A DNA stretch of 64,000 nt. Origin: Chryseobacterium paridis. GTDB lineage: Bacteria > Bacteroidota > Bacteroidia > Flavobacteriales > Weeksellaceae. The position numbers were made by a program, and so were the translations under genes. Where the stretch lies: the NCBI RefSeq assembly GCF_016595215.1, contig NZ_JAENHK010000010.1:2279390-2343389 (forward strand), given 5' to 3'. The notes beneath the pieces are model-generated. The model saw only the letters and a list, made by a program, of their open reading frames with translations. It did not search any database and was not told the DNA's origin. Of this stretch, positions 9,139-16,278 are shown piece by piece. Each line of letters begins with the position of its first letter. Positions within the stretch are counted from its first letter, which is position 1.

Positions 9139-10240
9139 TCAGATTAATTTTTAAAGTTGTTTTATATGTATTATTTTCAATCACCTCAGAGGAAAAGACA
9201 TATTTTCCGAAATAGTATTTTTCTAATATCTGATTGATTGCCTCATTTCCTAAACCGTTATACCCGGTATCTTCTGCAGGTCTCTTTTTATGAATTGAAT
9301 TGATTATTTCAAAGAAAATATCCCTTTCCTGAATAGCATAGGATACTTCTATAAAGCTATCCACTTCCATTCCAATTCCGGAATGTTTCAACGCATTTTC
9401 AAAAAGCGTCAAAAAAATAGAAGGCGGAATTTCAATAATATCCAATGTTTCATCATCATGAATATCAAAACTAATATTTAATTGATTATCATATTTTAGC
9501 TGATATAGTAAACCAAGAGAACGAATAGAGGAAAACTCCTGCGCCAAACTTATTTTTTCTCTACCACTATCATAAATGATATACTGCAAAAGCTTACTGA
9601 GTTGCAAAATAGAATCCGATGTCTGTACAGACGAAACAAAACTGGTTGCATAAATATTATTCAGTGTATTCAGTAAAAAATGAGGATTCATTTTTGATTT
9701 TAAAAGATCAAGATAAAGCTGCTCTTTCTGCTCTCCAAGATCAACAACATTCTGTTCTATCAAAAATTTATCTTTTGTTATTCCTAAAAAGGAGGCAACA
9801 AGAATAATGATTCCCTGCGCTATATATACATTATATAAAAAACCTATATAAAATCCTTCCCTACTAAAATCCATGATAAAGATCGCAGGTTCCCATAATA
9901 TCCTGAAAAGACTGGAGACTAAAAAACAGATCAGGGCGTACAGAATAAACTCAGGGTATTTGTTAGACAAATAAAAATAGGGAACCAGATAATAATAGAC
10001 GAGATAGTATACTCCGATATTAAAAATAACATTCAAAATGATACTCCAAATCAGATCAGGGGTATCAAGGAAGTGGTTTTCGGTAAAATAAGTGATCAAA
10101 ATGAAGATACAGAAGAAGAAAACATGCTGTAACCTCAACAAAAATTTCCAACGGGAATCCATAAGGACTTTCAGAATTTTAGCATTAAATAAAATCCTGA
10201 TAATCAACAATATAAAAACAATATTTATAACTAAAAACAT
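9131..10240 (-). CDS. LytS/YehU-type sensor histidine kinase
   Basis: 369 residues. The first ~155 residues hold several membrane segments. The His-kinase box follows: His187 in KMNPHFLLNTLNNIYA, typical of the LytS/YehU class, then a degenerate ATPase domain with FENALKHS and NGLGNEAINQIL. No periplasmic or PAS sensor domain is obvious, so the signal may be sensed in the membrane or through a partner transporter. It forms an operon with the LytTR regulator and is divergent from the DUF2490/CitMHS/DAACS genes. Confidence 0.9.
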   Translation of the reverse strand: MFLVINIVFILLIIRILFNAKILKVLMDSRWKFLLRLQHVFFFCIFILITYFTENHFLDTPDLIWSIILNVIFNIGVYYLVYYYLVPYFYLSNKYPEFILYALICFLVSSLFRILWEPAIFIMDFSREGFYIGFLYNVYIAQGIIILVASFLGITKDKFLIEQNVVDLGEQKEQLYLDLLKSKMNPHFLLNTLNNIYATSFVSSVQTSDSILQLSKLLQYIIYDSGREKISLAQEFSSIRSLGLLYQLKYDNQLNISFDIHDDETLDIIEIPPSIFLTLFENALKHSGIGMEVDSFIEVSYAIQERDIFFEIINSIHKKRPAEDTGYNGLGNEAINQILEKYYFGKYVFSSEVIENNTYKTTLKINLNG

Positions 10241-10266
10241 GAAAAAAGTCCCGTTTTGAAAGTTTT

Positions 10267-10274
10267 CAAATATA
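10267..10274 (-). promoter_or_regulatory. -7 box for the kinase/regulator operon
   Basis: The minus strand reads TATATTTG, ending 26 bases before the kinase ATG. I found no TTG at the usual -33 distance, so this is a half-supported promoter. Confidence 0.35.
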
Positions 10275-10330
10275 ATATCTTTTTAATGGAAAATGCAGTT
10301 CACTGATAAAAAATGTCATTGATTGAAAAA

Positions 10331-10363
10331 TTGACAGCCCGCTATTTCTAATAAATATATTTG
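10331..10363 (+). promoter_or_regulatory. Promoter of the DUF2490-CitMHS-DAACS operon
   Basis: TTG at 10331-10333, 22 bases, TATATTTG at 10356-10363, then 28 bases to the ATG at 10392. Spacing matches the phylum consensus and another candidate in this window (21876-21908). Confidence 0.55.
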
Positions 10364-10391
10364 AGACATAACAACGTTAACCAAATATTAT

Positions 10392-11081
10392 ATGAAAATT
10401 AAGAGAAAATTAATTTTTATTCTTCTACTACTGCTCCAACACTTTTATCAGGGACAAAGTAATGATACCTACAATATGTGGTTTCAATATATCATGACTG
10501 CCAGAGTAACGGACAAAAGTACATTAACAGCACTTACCCAATATCGTTCTTTCGATTTAGCATATGACACGAGACTATTTCTTGTAAACGCCTATTTGGA
10601 TTATGAAGTAGCCAATGGTGTAAGACCCGCAGCGGGTGGGATGTTTCTGATTCTGGAATCTTATCAGACTGATGATAACAAAAAAATACGTTACGAAAAA
10701 AGAGCTTTTCAACAGGTAACCTTAGATCACAATATTGGCAGAACATCTGTTTCAAGCAGATTCCGTATAGAGGAACGATTTATCAACAACCCTGATGAAT
10801 TCGTATTAAGAGCTCGCTATCTGATCTCCATGAGAATTCCTTTCAATAAAAAAGGTGAAAAGGAAAGACTGTATGGCATCCTGAAAAATGAAATAAGAAT
10901 GAATCTTAAAAAAGAAGATACTTTCGACAGTAACCGGATCACTGCCGGACTAGGAATAAAGACCGGGAAAAACTCGGCCATCGAGCTTGCCTTTATCAAT
11001 CAATTGTCACCCGGAAGAACCAGCAATTACGGATACATAGGCTTTAGAAATACTTTTGACTGGAGAAAAAAAGATAAATAA
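10392..11081 (+). CDS. DUF2490 outer-membrane protein
   Basis: 229 residues with a signal peptide (hydrophobic residues 7-17, ending FYQGQSND). The sequence then alternates aromatic and polar residues like a beta-barrel (YNMWFQYIMTARV, LTALTQYRSFDLAYDTRLFLVNAYLDYEV) and ends in a barrel strand (YGYIGFRNTFDWRKKDK). It resembles DUF2490, uncharacterised outer-membrane proteins of Bacteroidota. As the first gene before two inner-membrane organic-acid transporters it may act as their outer-membrane entry channel; that role is inferred only from context. Confidence 0.8.
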   Translation: MKIKRKLIFILLLLLQHFYQGQSNDTYNMWFQYIMTARVTDKSTLTALTQYRSFDLAYDTRLFLVNAYLDYEVANGVRPAAGGMFLILESYQTDDNKKIRYEKRAFQQVTLDHNIGRTSVSSRFRIEERFINNPDEFVLRARYLISMRIPFNKKGEKERLYGILKNEIRMNLKKEDTFDSNRITAGLGIKTGKNSAIELAFINQLSPGRTSNYGYIGFRNTFDWRKKDK

Positions 11082-11113
11082 CCAATACCGCTTATAAAAT
11101 TTAATAAACCATT

Positions 11114-12400
11114 ATGTTAACATTTCTTGGATTTCTGATGATCATCATCTTCATGGTTCTTATCATGAACAAAAAGATGACACCACTTACAGCTCTGGTG
11201 ATCGTTCCTGTAGTTATTGCTCTTTTTGCGGGATTTGGCCCTGAGCTCGGAGATATGATGAAAAATGGGGTAAAAGAAATAGCACTTACTGGTGTCATGT
11301 TAATTTTTGCCATTCTCTATTTCAGTTTAATGATAGACACAGGATTATTTGAGCCACTGGTGAATGTTATATTAAAAGCTGTTGGAGATAATCCCATTAA
11401 AACAACCATCGGAACAGCTATTCTCACTACATTGGTTTCTTTGGATGGTGATGGTTCTTCTACTTACATTATTGTAGTTGCAGCAATGCTTCCTCTTTAT
11501 AAAAGACAAGGATTGAATCCATTGGTACTTACCTGCATTATTATGTTGGCAGGAGGCATTATGAATATTCTTCCGTGGGGAGGTCCCACAGCCAGAGTGA
11601 TGAGCTCTCTAAAACTTGGACATACGGAAATTTTCGTTCCGATGATTCCGATTATGGTTTTAGGTATTTGCTGGGTCATCTTCGTCGCTTATATTCTTGG
11701 GGTAAAAGAAAAAAGACGTATTGCCAAACATGGAAAATATATCAACTATAGCAATAGTGACATTAATGGTGAAGTAGATCCTAAACTTCTTCGCCCAAAA
11801 CTGATTTGGATCAATCTCGGCCTTACAATTATTTTATTGACGGTTATGATTTTAGATATTGTTCCGTTAGGTATTGCTTTTATGATTGCTTTCTGCCTGG
11901 CTTCCATTATCAATTATCCAAAATTAAAAGATCAGCAGAAAATAATGTCTAAACATGCCGGCAATGCATTATCTGTGGCCGGGATGATTTTCGGAGCCGG
12001 AATTTTTACGGGGATATTAAATGGTTCAGGGATTATGCAGGCCATGGGAAACAGTATCATAGAAATAGTTCCTAAAAGCTGGGGTGGTTCTTTGAATATC
12101 ATTACGGCGGTATTCAGCGTTCCCCTTACATTTTTCTTAACAAATGATGCTTATTATTTTGGGATCTTACCTATCATAACAGCGACAGGTGCACAGTTGG
12201 GTATTACTCCAGAAATTCTGGGACGTGCAAGTCTGGTAGGCCAGGCATCTCATCTTTTGAGCCCCCTCGTTCCATCTACCTACTTACTGGTTTCCCTTGC
12301 AGGCGTAGAATTTTCAGATCACCTGAAGTTTACTTTAAAATGGGCAATTGGTTCATCCATCGTAATGTTGATAGGAGCTCTTGTCTTTGGGATCATATAA
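11114..12400 (+). CDS. CitMHS-family citrate/divalent metal:proton symporter
   Basis: 428 residues, normal length for CitMHS, with 11-12 hydrophobic segments and a characteristic loop region GDGSSTYIIVVAAMLPLYKRQ ahead of LPWGGPTARV. The family imports citrate complexed with Mg2+ or Ca2+ together with protons. It lies 32 bases after the DUF2490 gene and 51 bases before a DAACS carrier, so one transcript is likely. The substrate could also be another di- or tricarboxylate; sequence alone does not settle this. Confidence 0.85.
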   Translation: MLTFLGFLMIIIFMVLIMNKKMTPLTALVIVPVVIALFAGFGPELGDMMKNGVKEIALTGVMLIFAILYFSLMIDTGLFEPLVNVILKAVGDNPIKTTIGTAILTTLVSLDGDGSSTYIIVVAAMLPLYKRQGLNPLVLTCIIMLAGGIMNILPWGGPTARVMSSLKLGHTEIFVPMIPIMVLGICWVIFVAYILGVKEKRRIAKHGKYINYSNSDINGEVDPKLLRPKLIWINLGLTIILLTVMILDIVPLGIAFMIAFCLASIINYPKLKDQQKIMSKHAGNALSVAGMIFGAGIFTGILNGSGIMQAMGNSIIEIVPKSWGGSLNIITAVFSVPLTFFLTNDAYYFGILPIITATGAQLGITPEILGRASLVGQASHLLSPLVPSTYLLVSLAGVEFSDHLKFTLKWAIGSSIVMLIGALVFGII

Positions 12401-12451
12401 AAGTGATCATAATATTGAAATATAAGTTTATTTTTGTTGTAACAATCTAAA

Positions 12452-13693
12452 ATGAGTCCTTTTTCTGACCAAAAAACGTTCACAGGCAGTTATTTGAGAA
12501 ATCTCAGCTTGTATGTGTTCACTGCCATTATCGGCGGGGCATTAACGGGATATTATTTTCCTGAGCTAAGTAAAAAGCTGCAGGTTGTAAGCCACTACTT
12601 TTTCATCTTGCTTGAAGCACTTATTGTTCCGGTGATCTTCATTGCCATTATTTATGGAATAAGTCACATATTCAGTATCAAAAATGCTTTTAGAATTGTA
12701 GGTCAGATGATCCTATATTTCTTACTGGTCACTTCTGTAAGTATTCTCCTGGGTTTTTGCTTTGGTCTTCTTATAAAACCGGGATCTAACACAGGAATAG
12801 TGACAGCAGCAAGTAACTTCCGTGAAGATTTTATGCAGAGAATAGGCAATTCAAAAAATCCTTTATACACGACCAACTATACTATTCTCCTTATATTATC
12901 TATTTCCATAGGAATTATTATCAATCTATTTCAAGGGAAAAATAAATTTCTTAAGGTTTTGGATAATGGCAGAAACCTTTTTTATAAACTTATCAAATAC
13001 CTCTATCTTGTTCTTCCATTTGTTATTTTCTGTAATATCGCTTATGGCATTTCCTTATATGGAATACATACTTTGTTACCCCTCAGTAAAGTGGTCGCCA
13101 CCGTGTATCTTGCAGATATTGTTTTTATTTTTGGTATTCTGGGAGGCCTTACCTATATTTTCAAAATAAACATCTGGGATTTTCTCATAAGCATTAAAGA
13201 AGAAATTTTATTGGTGATTGCTACTTCTTCTTCGAAGACTGCCTTTCCCATGATCTTTGAAAAATTAGAAACACAAGGATATAATAAAAAAATACTTCGC
13301 TTTATTATTCCTCTTGGCTACAATTTCAATCTTGCAGGAGCATGCATTTACCTTTCGGTGTCCTGTATGTTTCTTATCCAGTTTTATCAGATCCATTTAC
13401 AAACAGAAGATTACATCTGGCTTTTCATTATTATTTCGGTGGCTTCAAAAACAGCCTCCGGAGTTCCCGGTTCAGGTTTCCTTGCATTGATTTTCACTTT
13501 AAGTAAATTTGGAAAAATACCTTTGACCGATCTGGCATTATTATACAGTGTAGATCGTTTTATGAATGAAGCTAGGTCAGTTACCAATTTTATCGGTATT
13601 GCAGTTTCCGGAGCAGTAATTTCGAAAATTAATCAACCAGGGAAAACAAACCCAGAAGTACCTAATTATCAAAAAAACGCCTTACAAAAGTAA
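12452..13693 (+). CDS. Dicarboxylate/amino acid:cation symporter (DAACS)
   Basis: 413 residues with eight or more membrane segments. The hairpin motif SSSKTAFP (TSSS-type HP1 tip), the NLAGACIYLS segment (cf. NMDG) and the PGSGFLALIFTLS HP2-like loop are those of the GltP/DctA superfamily. It imports C4-dicarboxylates or acidic amino acids with Na+ or H+. It is last in the operon after CitMHS. A hairpin terminator overlaps its stop codon. Confidence 0.87.
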   Translation: MSPFSDQKTFTGSYLRNLSLYVFTAIIGGALTGYYFPELSKKLQVVSHYFFILLEALIVPVIFIAIIYGISHIFSIKNAFRIVGQMILYFLLVTSVSILLGFCFGLLIKPGSNTGIVTAASNFREDFMQRIGNSKNPLYTTNYTILLILSISIGIIINLFQGKNKFLKVLDNGRNLFYKLIKYLYLVLPFVIFCNIAYGISLYGIHTLLPLSKVVATVYLADIVFIFGILGGLTYIFKINIWDFLISIKEEILLVIATSSSKTAFPMIFEKLETQGYNKKILRFIIPLGYNFNLAGACIYLSVSCMFLIQFYQIHLQTEDYIWLFIIISVASKTASGVPGSGFLALIFTLSKFGKIPLTDLALLYSVDRFMNEARSVTNFIGIAVSGAVISKINQPGKTNPEVPNYQKNALQK

Positions 13694-13701
13694 AGCGTTT
13701 T
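13674..13701 (+). terminator. Terminator overlapping the DAACS stop codon
   Basis: AAAACGC-C-TTAC, loop AAAA, GTAA-A-GCGTTTT followed by TATAT. The stem starts inside the coding sequence, and the TAA at 13691-13693 is part of the right arm. Confidence 0.55.
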
Positions 13702-13738
13702 ATATCAATTGTGTTTTATTTTTTCACAGCGAATTGTA

Positions 13739-14923
13739 TTAATTCCCCCAATTATTTCTTGCCCAGATCACAAGAGCAGGCAGCATATCTCCTCCTGAAG
13801 CTACGGAATGAAGATCAGATCCGAAAAGTTCCCAATCTGTTTCATTACCATGATGAACTCCTATCGCATACATCTGCCCATTCGAGAACCAACTGTATAG
13901 TGGTGATCCGGATGCTCCACTTGCTTCATCGGCATAAGATTCTATCTGTGTACTGTCTACCGTATTTCCATCCGGTAATCTGACATCATCTCCATCATCA
14001 TCGTCCACAACACTGATACTACTTTGATAGGTTGGTCTGCTTTCCCCTTTATCGTATGGATAACCCGTCATTGTCCATACGTTCATATCTTCCCAGTCGT
14101 CATTATAACTCTTGGCTCCGAAATAACCGGTTGTATCTCCAATATTATCATATAGCTTTACAACCATCATATCATTTCCTACATCACTTTGGTACGCAAT
14201 ATAGCTTTCTCCGTAGGTATAAAATGAATTTCCATAAATGGATCGTCCATCATAATAAGCTGGAATTACTTTGATCATCCATGATGCATAAGGCTTCTGA
14301 GGTCTCATGTGGCCAGATGTCATCAGAATTTTTCGACCTACCATAAAACCCGTTCCCCTGCCCTGATAATTCCAGGATGATGTACTGGTTAATTTAGTAT
14401 ATACTTCCACCCTGCAAACACAACATTCCGGATAGGTGTTGGGATAAATATTCACCCTATCATCATTCCCGAAAATTGTTGTGTGATTGGCACTTTTCGT
14501 AACCAACCTGTTCAGACGATTTCTCTTAGCAGATTTCGTATTCGGAAAAACAACTTTAGGATGCAGCCCCAGAATATGGGTTTCCGGCACTAAAGCTTCA
14601 GCTGTGGTCACTTTTATTTTCTGAGCTTTAATTTTAGTTTGAAGGCTATCTTTAGAAATGATCTCTTCTGTCTTGCCAGGAATTCCCCAATCAAAAGGAG
14701 AAAGTTCATCTAGCTGACTGAATTCTTTGTTGAGTTTTGATACGGAAATTTTAGTGGTATTTTTTACCTTTTCAGTTAATCTAAAACTTTTGGCAGCATC
14801 CGTTATAAAAAGGTTCCGATCTAATACTTTACTTGGGAGCGGATTCTCATGTTCCAGTAATAATTCTCTGGGAATTGGTGAGTCGGCTGGAACACCTTTA
14901 AAGATTTTTTTTAATTTTTCCAT
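13739..14923 (-). CDS. Trypsin-like (V8/glutamyl-endopeptidase type) serine protease
   Basis: 394 residues from the ATG at 14923; an upstream in-frame ATG at 15055 exists, but the residues between belong to what looks like a separate broken small ORF. The C-terminal half is a chymotrypsin-fold protease: GTGFMVGRKILMTSGH (His), SDVGNDMMVVKL (Asp) and GASGSPLYSW (Ser). The His motif reads TSGH instead of the common TAAH. Residues 1-150 are lysine-rich with no visible signal peptide and may be a pro-region; export is therefore unproven. A bacteriocin-like peptide gene lies divergently upstream. Confidence 0.8.
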   Translation of the reverse strand: MEKLKKIFKGVPADSPIPRELLLEHENPLPSKVLDRNLFITDAAKSFRLTEKVKNTTKISVSKLNKEFSQLDELSPFDWGIPGKTEEIISKDSLQTKIKAQKIKVTTAEALVPETHILGLHPKVVFPNTKSAKRNRLNRLVTKSANHTTIFGNDDRVNIYPNTYPECCVCRVEVYTKLTSTSSWNYQGRGTGFMVGRKILMTSGHMRPQKPYASWMIKVIPAYYDGRSIYGNSFYTYGESYIAYQSDVGNDMMVVKLYDNIGDTTGYFGAKSYNDDWEDMNVWTMTGYPYDKGESRPTYQSSISVVDDDDGDDVRLPDGNTVDSTQIESYADEASGASGSPLYSWFSNGQMYAIGVHHGNETDWELFGSDLHSVASGGDMLPALVIWARNNWGN

Positions 14924-14933
14924 TTTTTTTAAA

Positions 14934-15055
14934 TTATGGTTTGGTCTGACAAAGGTGAAGCAATGCAGCCGCAAATTCAGCAGTAGTATCCCTGCTTTTG
15001 CACAGTACAAACCCGGCAGGTCACAAGCAGTATAATCCACAGGGTGCCAATTCAT
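14934..15055 (-). pseudogene. Possible small cysteine-containing ORF broken by a frameshift
   Basis: The minus strand from 15055 reads MNWHPVDYTACDLPGLYCAKAG; a -1 shift at the GGG (14990-14992) continues DTTAEFAAALLHLCQTKP and stops at 14934, 10 bases before the protease ATG. The joined 40-residue product looks more protein-like than either frame alone and is spaced like an upstream operon gene. It may be a decayed gene, a sequencing indel or a true frameshift; no family is recognised. Confidence 0.35.
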
Positions 15056-15194
15056 TGTATTTATTTTTTTTCTTGTGTAAAGAGAAAATTACTTATATTA
15101 GAGAACCAAAAAAAACAATACTTGTTTACTCGATAAACGTATAGTCAAAAATCCTGATTGACTTTAAATGTTTAGGAGTAACAAATATTAACTT

Positions 15195-15332
15195 ATGAAA
15201 AATGCAAAATTATTAGGCAGAGAAGCTCAAAAATCCATTCAGGGAGGAGCTGCTGCCGCAATCGTTTGTTGCGAACGTGACAACAACGGAAAATGTACAT
15301 TATGGATCGGTCCAGGACAACATTGTCCATAG
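15195..15332 (+). CDS. Double-glycine leader (bacteriocin-like) peptide
   Basis: A 45-codon gene too short for usual gene calling. The product begins MKNAKLLGREAQKSIQGG, the leader form of Bacteroidota GG-type natural-product precursors, with cleavage expected after Gly18. The mature part would be 27 residues (AAAAIVCCERDNNGKC...) with four cysteines (positions 25, 26, 34, 44) and an aromatic/glycine stretch, LWIGPGQHC. It has its own strong terminator. No C39-peptidase ABC exporter or modifying enzyme is in the window, so export would rely on distant genes. It is divergent from the trypsin-like protease. Activity (bacteriocin, signal) is inferred only from the leader. Confidence 0.75.
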   Translation: MKNAKLLGREAQKSIQGGAAAAIVCCERDNNGKCTLWIGPGQHCP

Positions 15333-15357
15333 TATAACGAACCATACAATTAAAAAC

Positions 15358-15386
15358 GAGCCGGATTTTTCCGGCTCTGTTTTTTA
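15358..15386 (+). terminator. Strong terminator of the GG-leader peptide gene
   Basis: GAGCCGGA, short T loop, TCCGGCTC followed by TGTTTTTTAT, 25 bases after the peptide stop. Confidence 0.85.
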
Positions 15387-15522
15387 TCGGTCTGCCAAAA
15401 TTTCACACGAAAAACAAAACTCTGCCATTTTTAACCACCATCCACCAAGTATCTACCCTGAACTTCATTTGGCACACATTTAGGGAAATTGAAAGCAGAA
15501 ATAATTAAAAAACAGATATATT

Positions 15523-15801
15523 ATGTCAGTAAACTTTAAACCATTAGCAGATAGAGTTTTGATCGAACCAATCGCTGCAGAAACTAAAACAGCTTCAGGT
15601 ATTATTATTCCGGACACTGCAAAAGAAAAACCACAAGAAGGTACAGTAGTAGCAGTAGGTCCTGGGAAAAAAGATGAGCCAACAACTGTTAAGGCAGGTG
15701 ACAAAGTTCTTTACGGAAAATATTCAGGTTCTGAATTAAAATTAGAAGGAAAAGATTACTTAATTGTAAAGGAGGGAGATTTACTGGGAATTATCGGGTA
15801 A
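15523..15801 (+). CDS. groES: Co-chaperonin GroES
   Basis: 92 residues of usual length. NFKPLADRVLIEP, SGIIIPDTAKEKPQEG (mobile loop region that docks on GroEL), GDKVLYGKYSGSELKLEG and YLIVKEGDLLGIIG are textbook GroES. It forms the heptameric lid of the GroEL folding chamber in the cytoplasm. Its partner groEL lies 477 bases downstream instead of immediately after it, because a four-helix-bundle gene and short repeats are inserted between them. No CIRCE element is visible upstream. Confidence 0.97.
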   Translation: MSVNFKPLADRVLIEPIAAETKTASGIIIPDTAKEKPQEGTVVAVGPGKKDEPTTVKAGDKVLYGKYSGSELKLEGKDYLIVKEGDLLGIIG

Positions 15802-15808
15802 GCTTCTA

Positions 15809-15831
15809 GCTAATGGCTTTTGGCTAATGGC
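15809..15831. repeat. Heptamer-phased repeat at the left edge of the IVP-like gene
   Basis: The sequence steps in 7-base units GCTAATG / GCTTTTG / GCTAATG / GCgtttc directly after groES. A similar tract, in roughly inverted sense, lies on the other side of the inserted gene (16240-16274). Confidence 0.55.
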
Positions 15832-15853
15832 GTTTCTGCATAGAAATTAGTAT

Positions 15854-16210
15854 ATGAGAGATTTTAGAAAATTTGAAGTTTGGCAATTAAGCCACCAATT
15901 AACTTTAAAAATTTATTCTTCAACCAAAAAATTTCCTAAAGAAGAAGTTTTTGGAATCACCTCTCAAATCAGAAGATCATTTGCTTCAATTGGATATAAT
16001 ATTTCAGAAGGAAGTGGTAGAAATTCAGATAAAGAATTTGCTAATTTTATCAATATTGCCTTAGGATCGTCCAATGAAGCCGAAAACCAACTCATTCTTG
16101 CTAAAGATTTAGGTTACATTAATGAAATTGATTATCAAAATCTTTTAGAAGAATTAATACTATTAAAAAAGAAGCTCGTTGCATTATGGAACAAGCTAAA
16201 AGTAAATTAA
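15854..16210 (+). CDS. Four-helix bundle protein (23S rRNA intervening-sequence protein family)
   Basis: 118 residues. FRKFEVWQLSHQLTLKIY, FPKEEVFGITSQIRRS, NISEGSGR and the helical C-terminus YQNLLEELILLKKKLVALW are hallmarks of the S23/IVP four-helix-bundle family (TIGR02436 type), first seen in insertions within 23S rRNA genes and related in fold to the Avd protein of diversity-generating retroelements. The molecular role is unknown. Here the gene sits between groES and groEL, same strand, bordered by heptameric repeats, which suggests a small mobile unit that landed inside the operon without stopping read-through: no terminator is visible. Confidence 0.85.
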   Translation: MRDFRKFEVWQLSHQLTLKIYSSTKKFPKEEVFGITSQIRRSFASIGYNISEGSGRNSDKEFANFINIALGSSNEAENQLILAKDLGYINEIDYQNLLEELILLKKKLVALWNKLKVN

Positions 16211-16239
16211 AAATTTAAAATAAACTTGCGACTCGTTAA

Positions 16240-16274
16240 AGCTAAGAGCTAAAAGCCAGTCGCCAAAAGCTTAA
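16240..16274. repeat. Heptamer-phased repeat at the right edge of the IVP-like gene
   Basis: Units AGCTAAG / AGCTAAA / AGCCAGT / CGCCAAA / AGCTTAA run up to the groEL start. AAGCTT occurs at the outer end of both flanking tracts, giving the insert a loose inverted-repeat frame. Confidence 0.5.
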
Positions 16275-16278
16275 AAAA

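Noticed and set aside
10373..10381. AACGTTAAC before the DUF2490 gene as a LytTR binding repeat
   Set aside because: It differs from the LytTR consensus in the last base, and no second repeat is found at the needed spacing.
13711..15035. Plus-strand open frames opposite the trypsin-like protease (13711-13983, 14032-14274, 14727-15035)
   Set aside because: The minus-strand frame carries the complete protease motif set; the opposite frames have none.
15470..15485. TGGCAC at 15470-15475 as a sigma-54 -24 box for groES
   Set aside because: The matching -12 GC element at the required distance is missing; it is a half match only.
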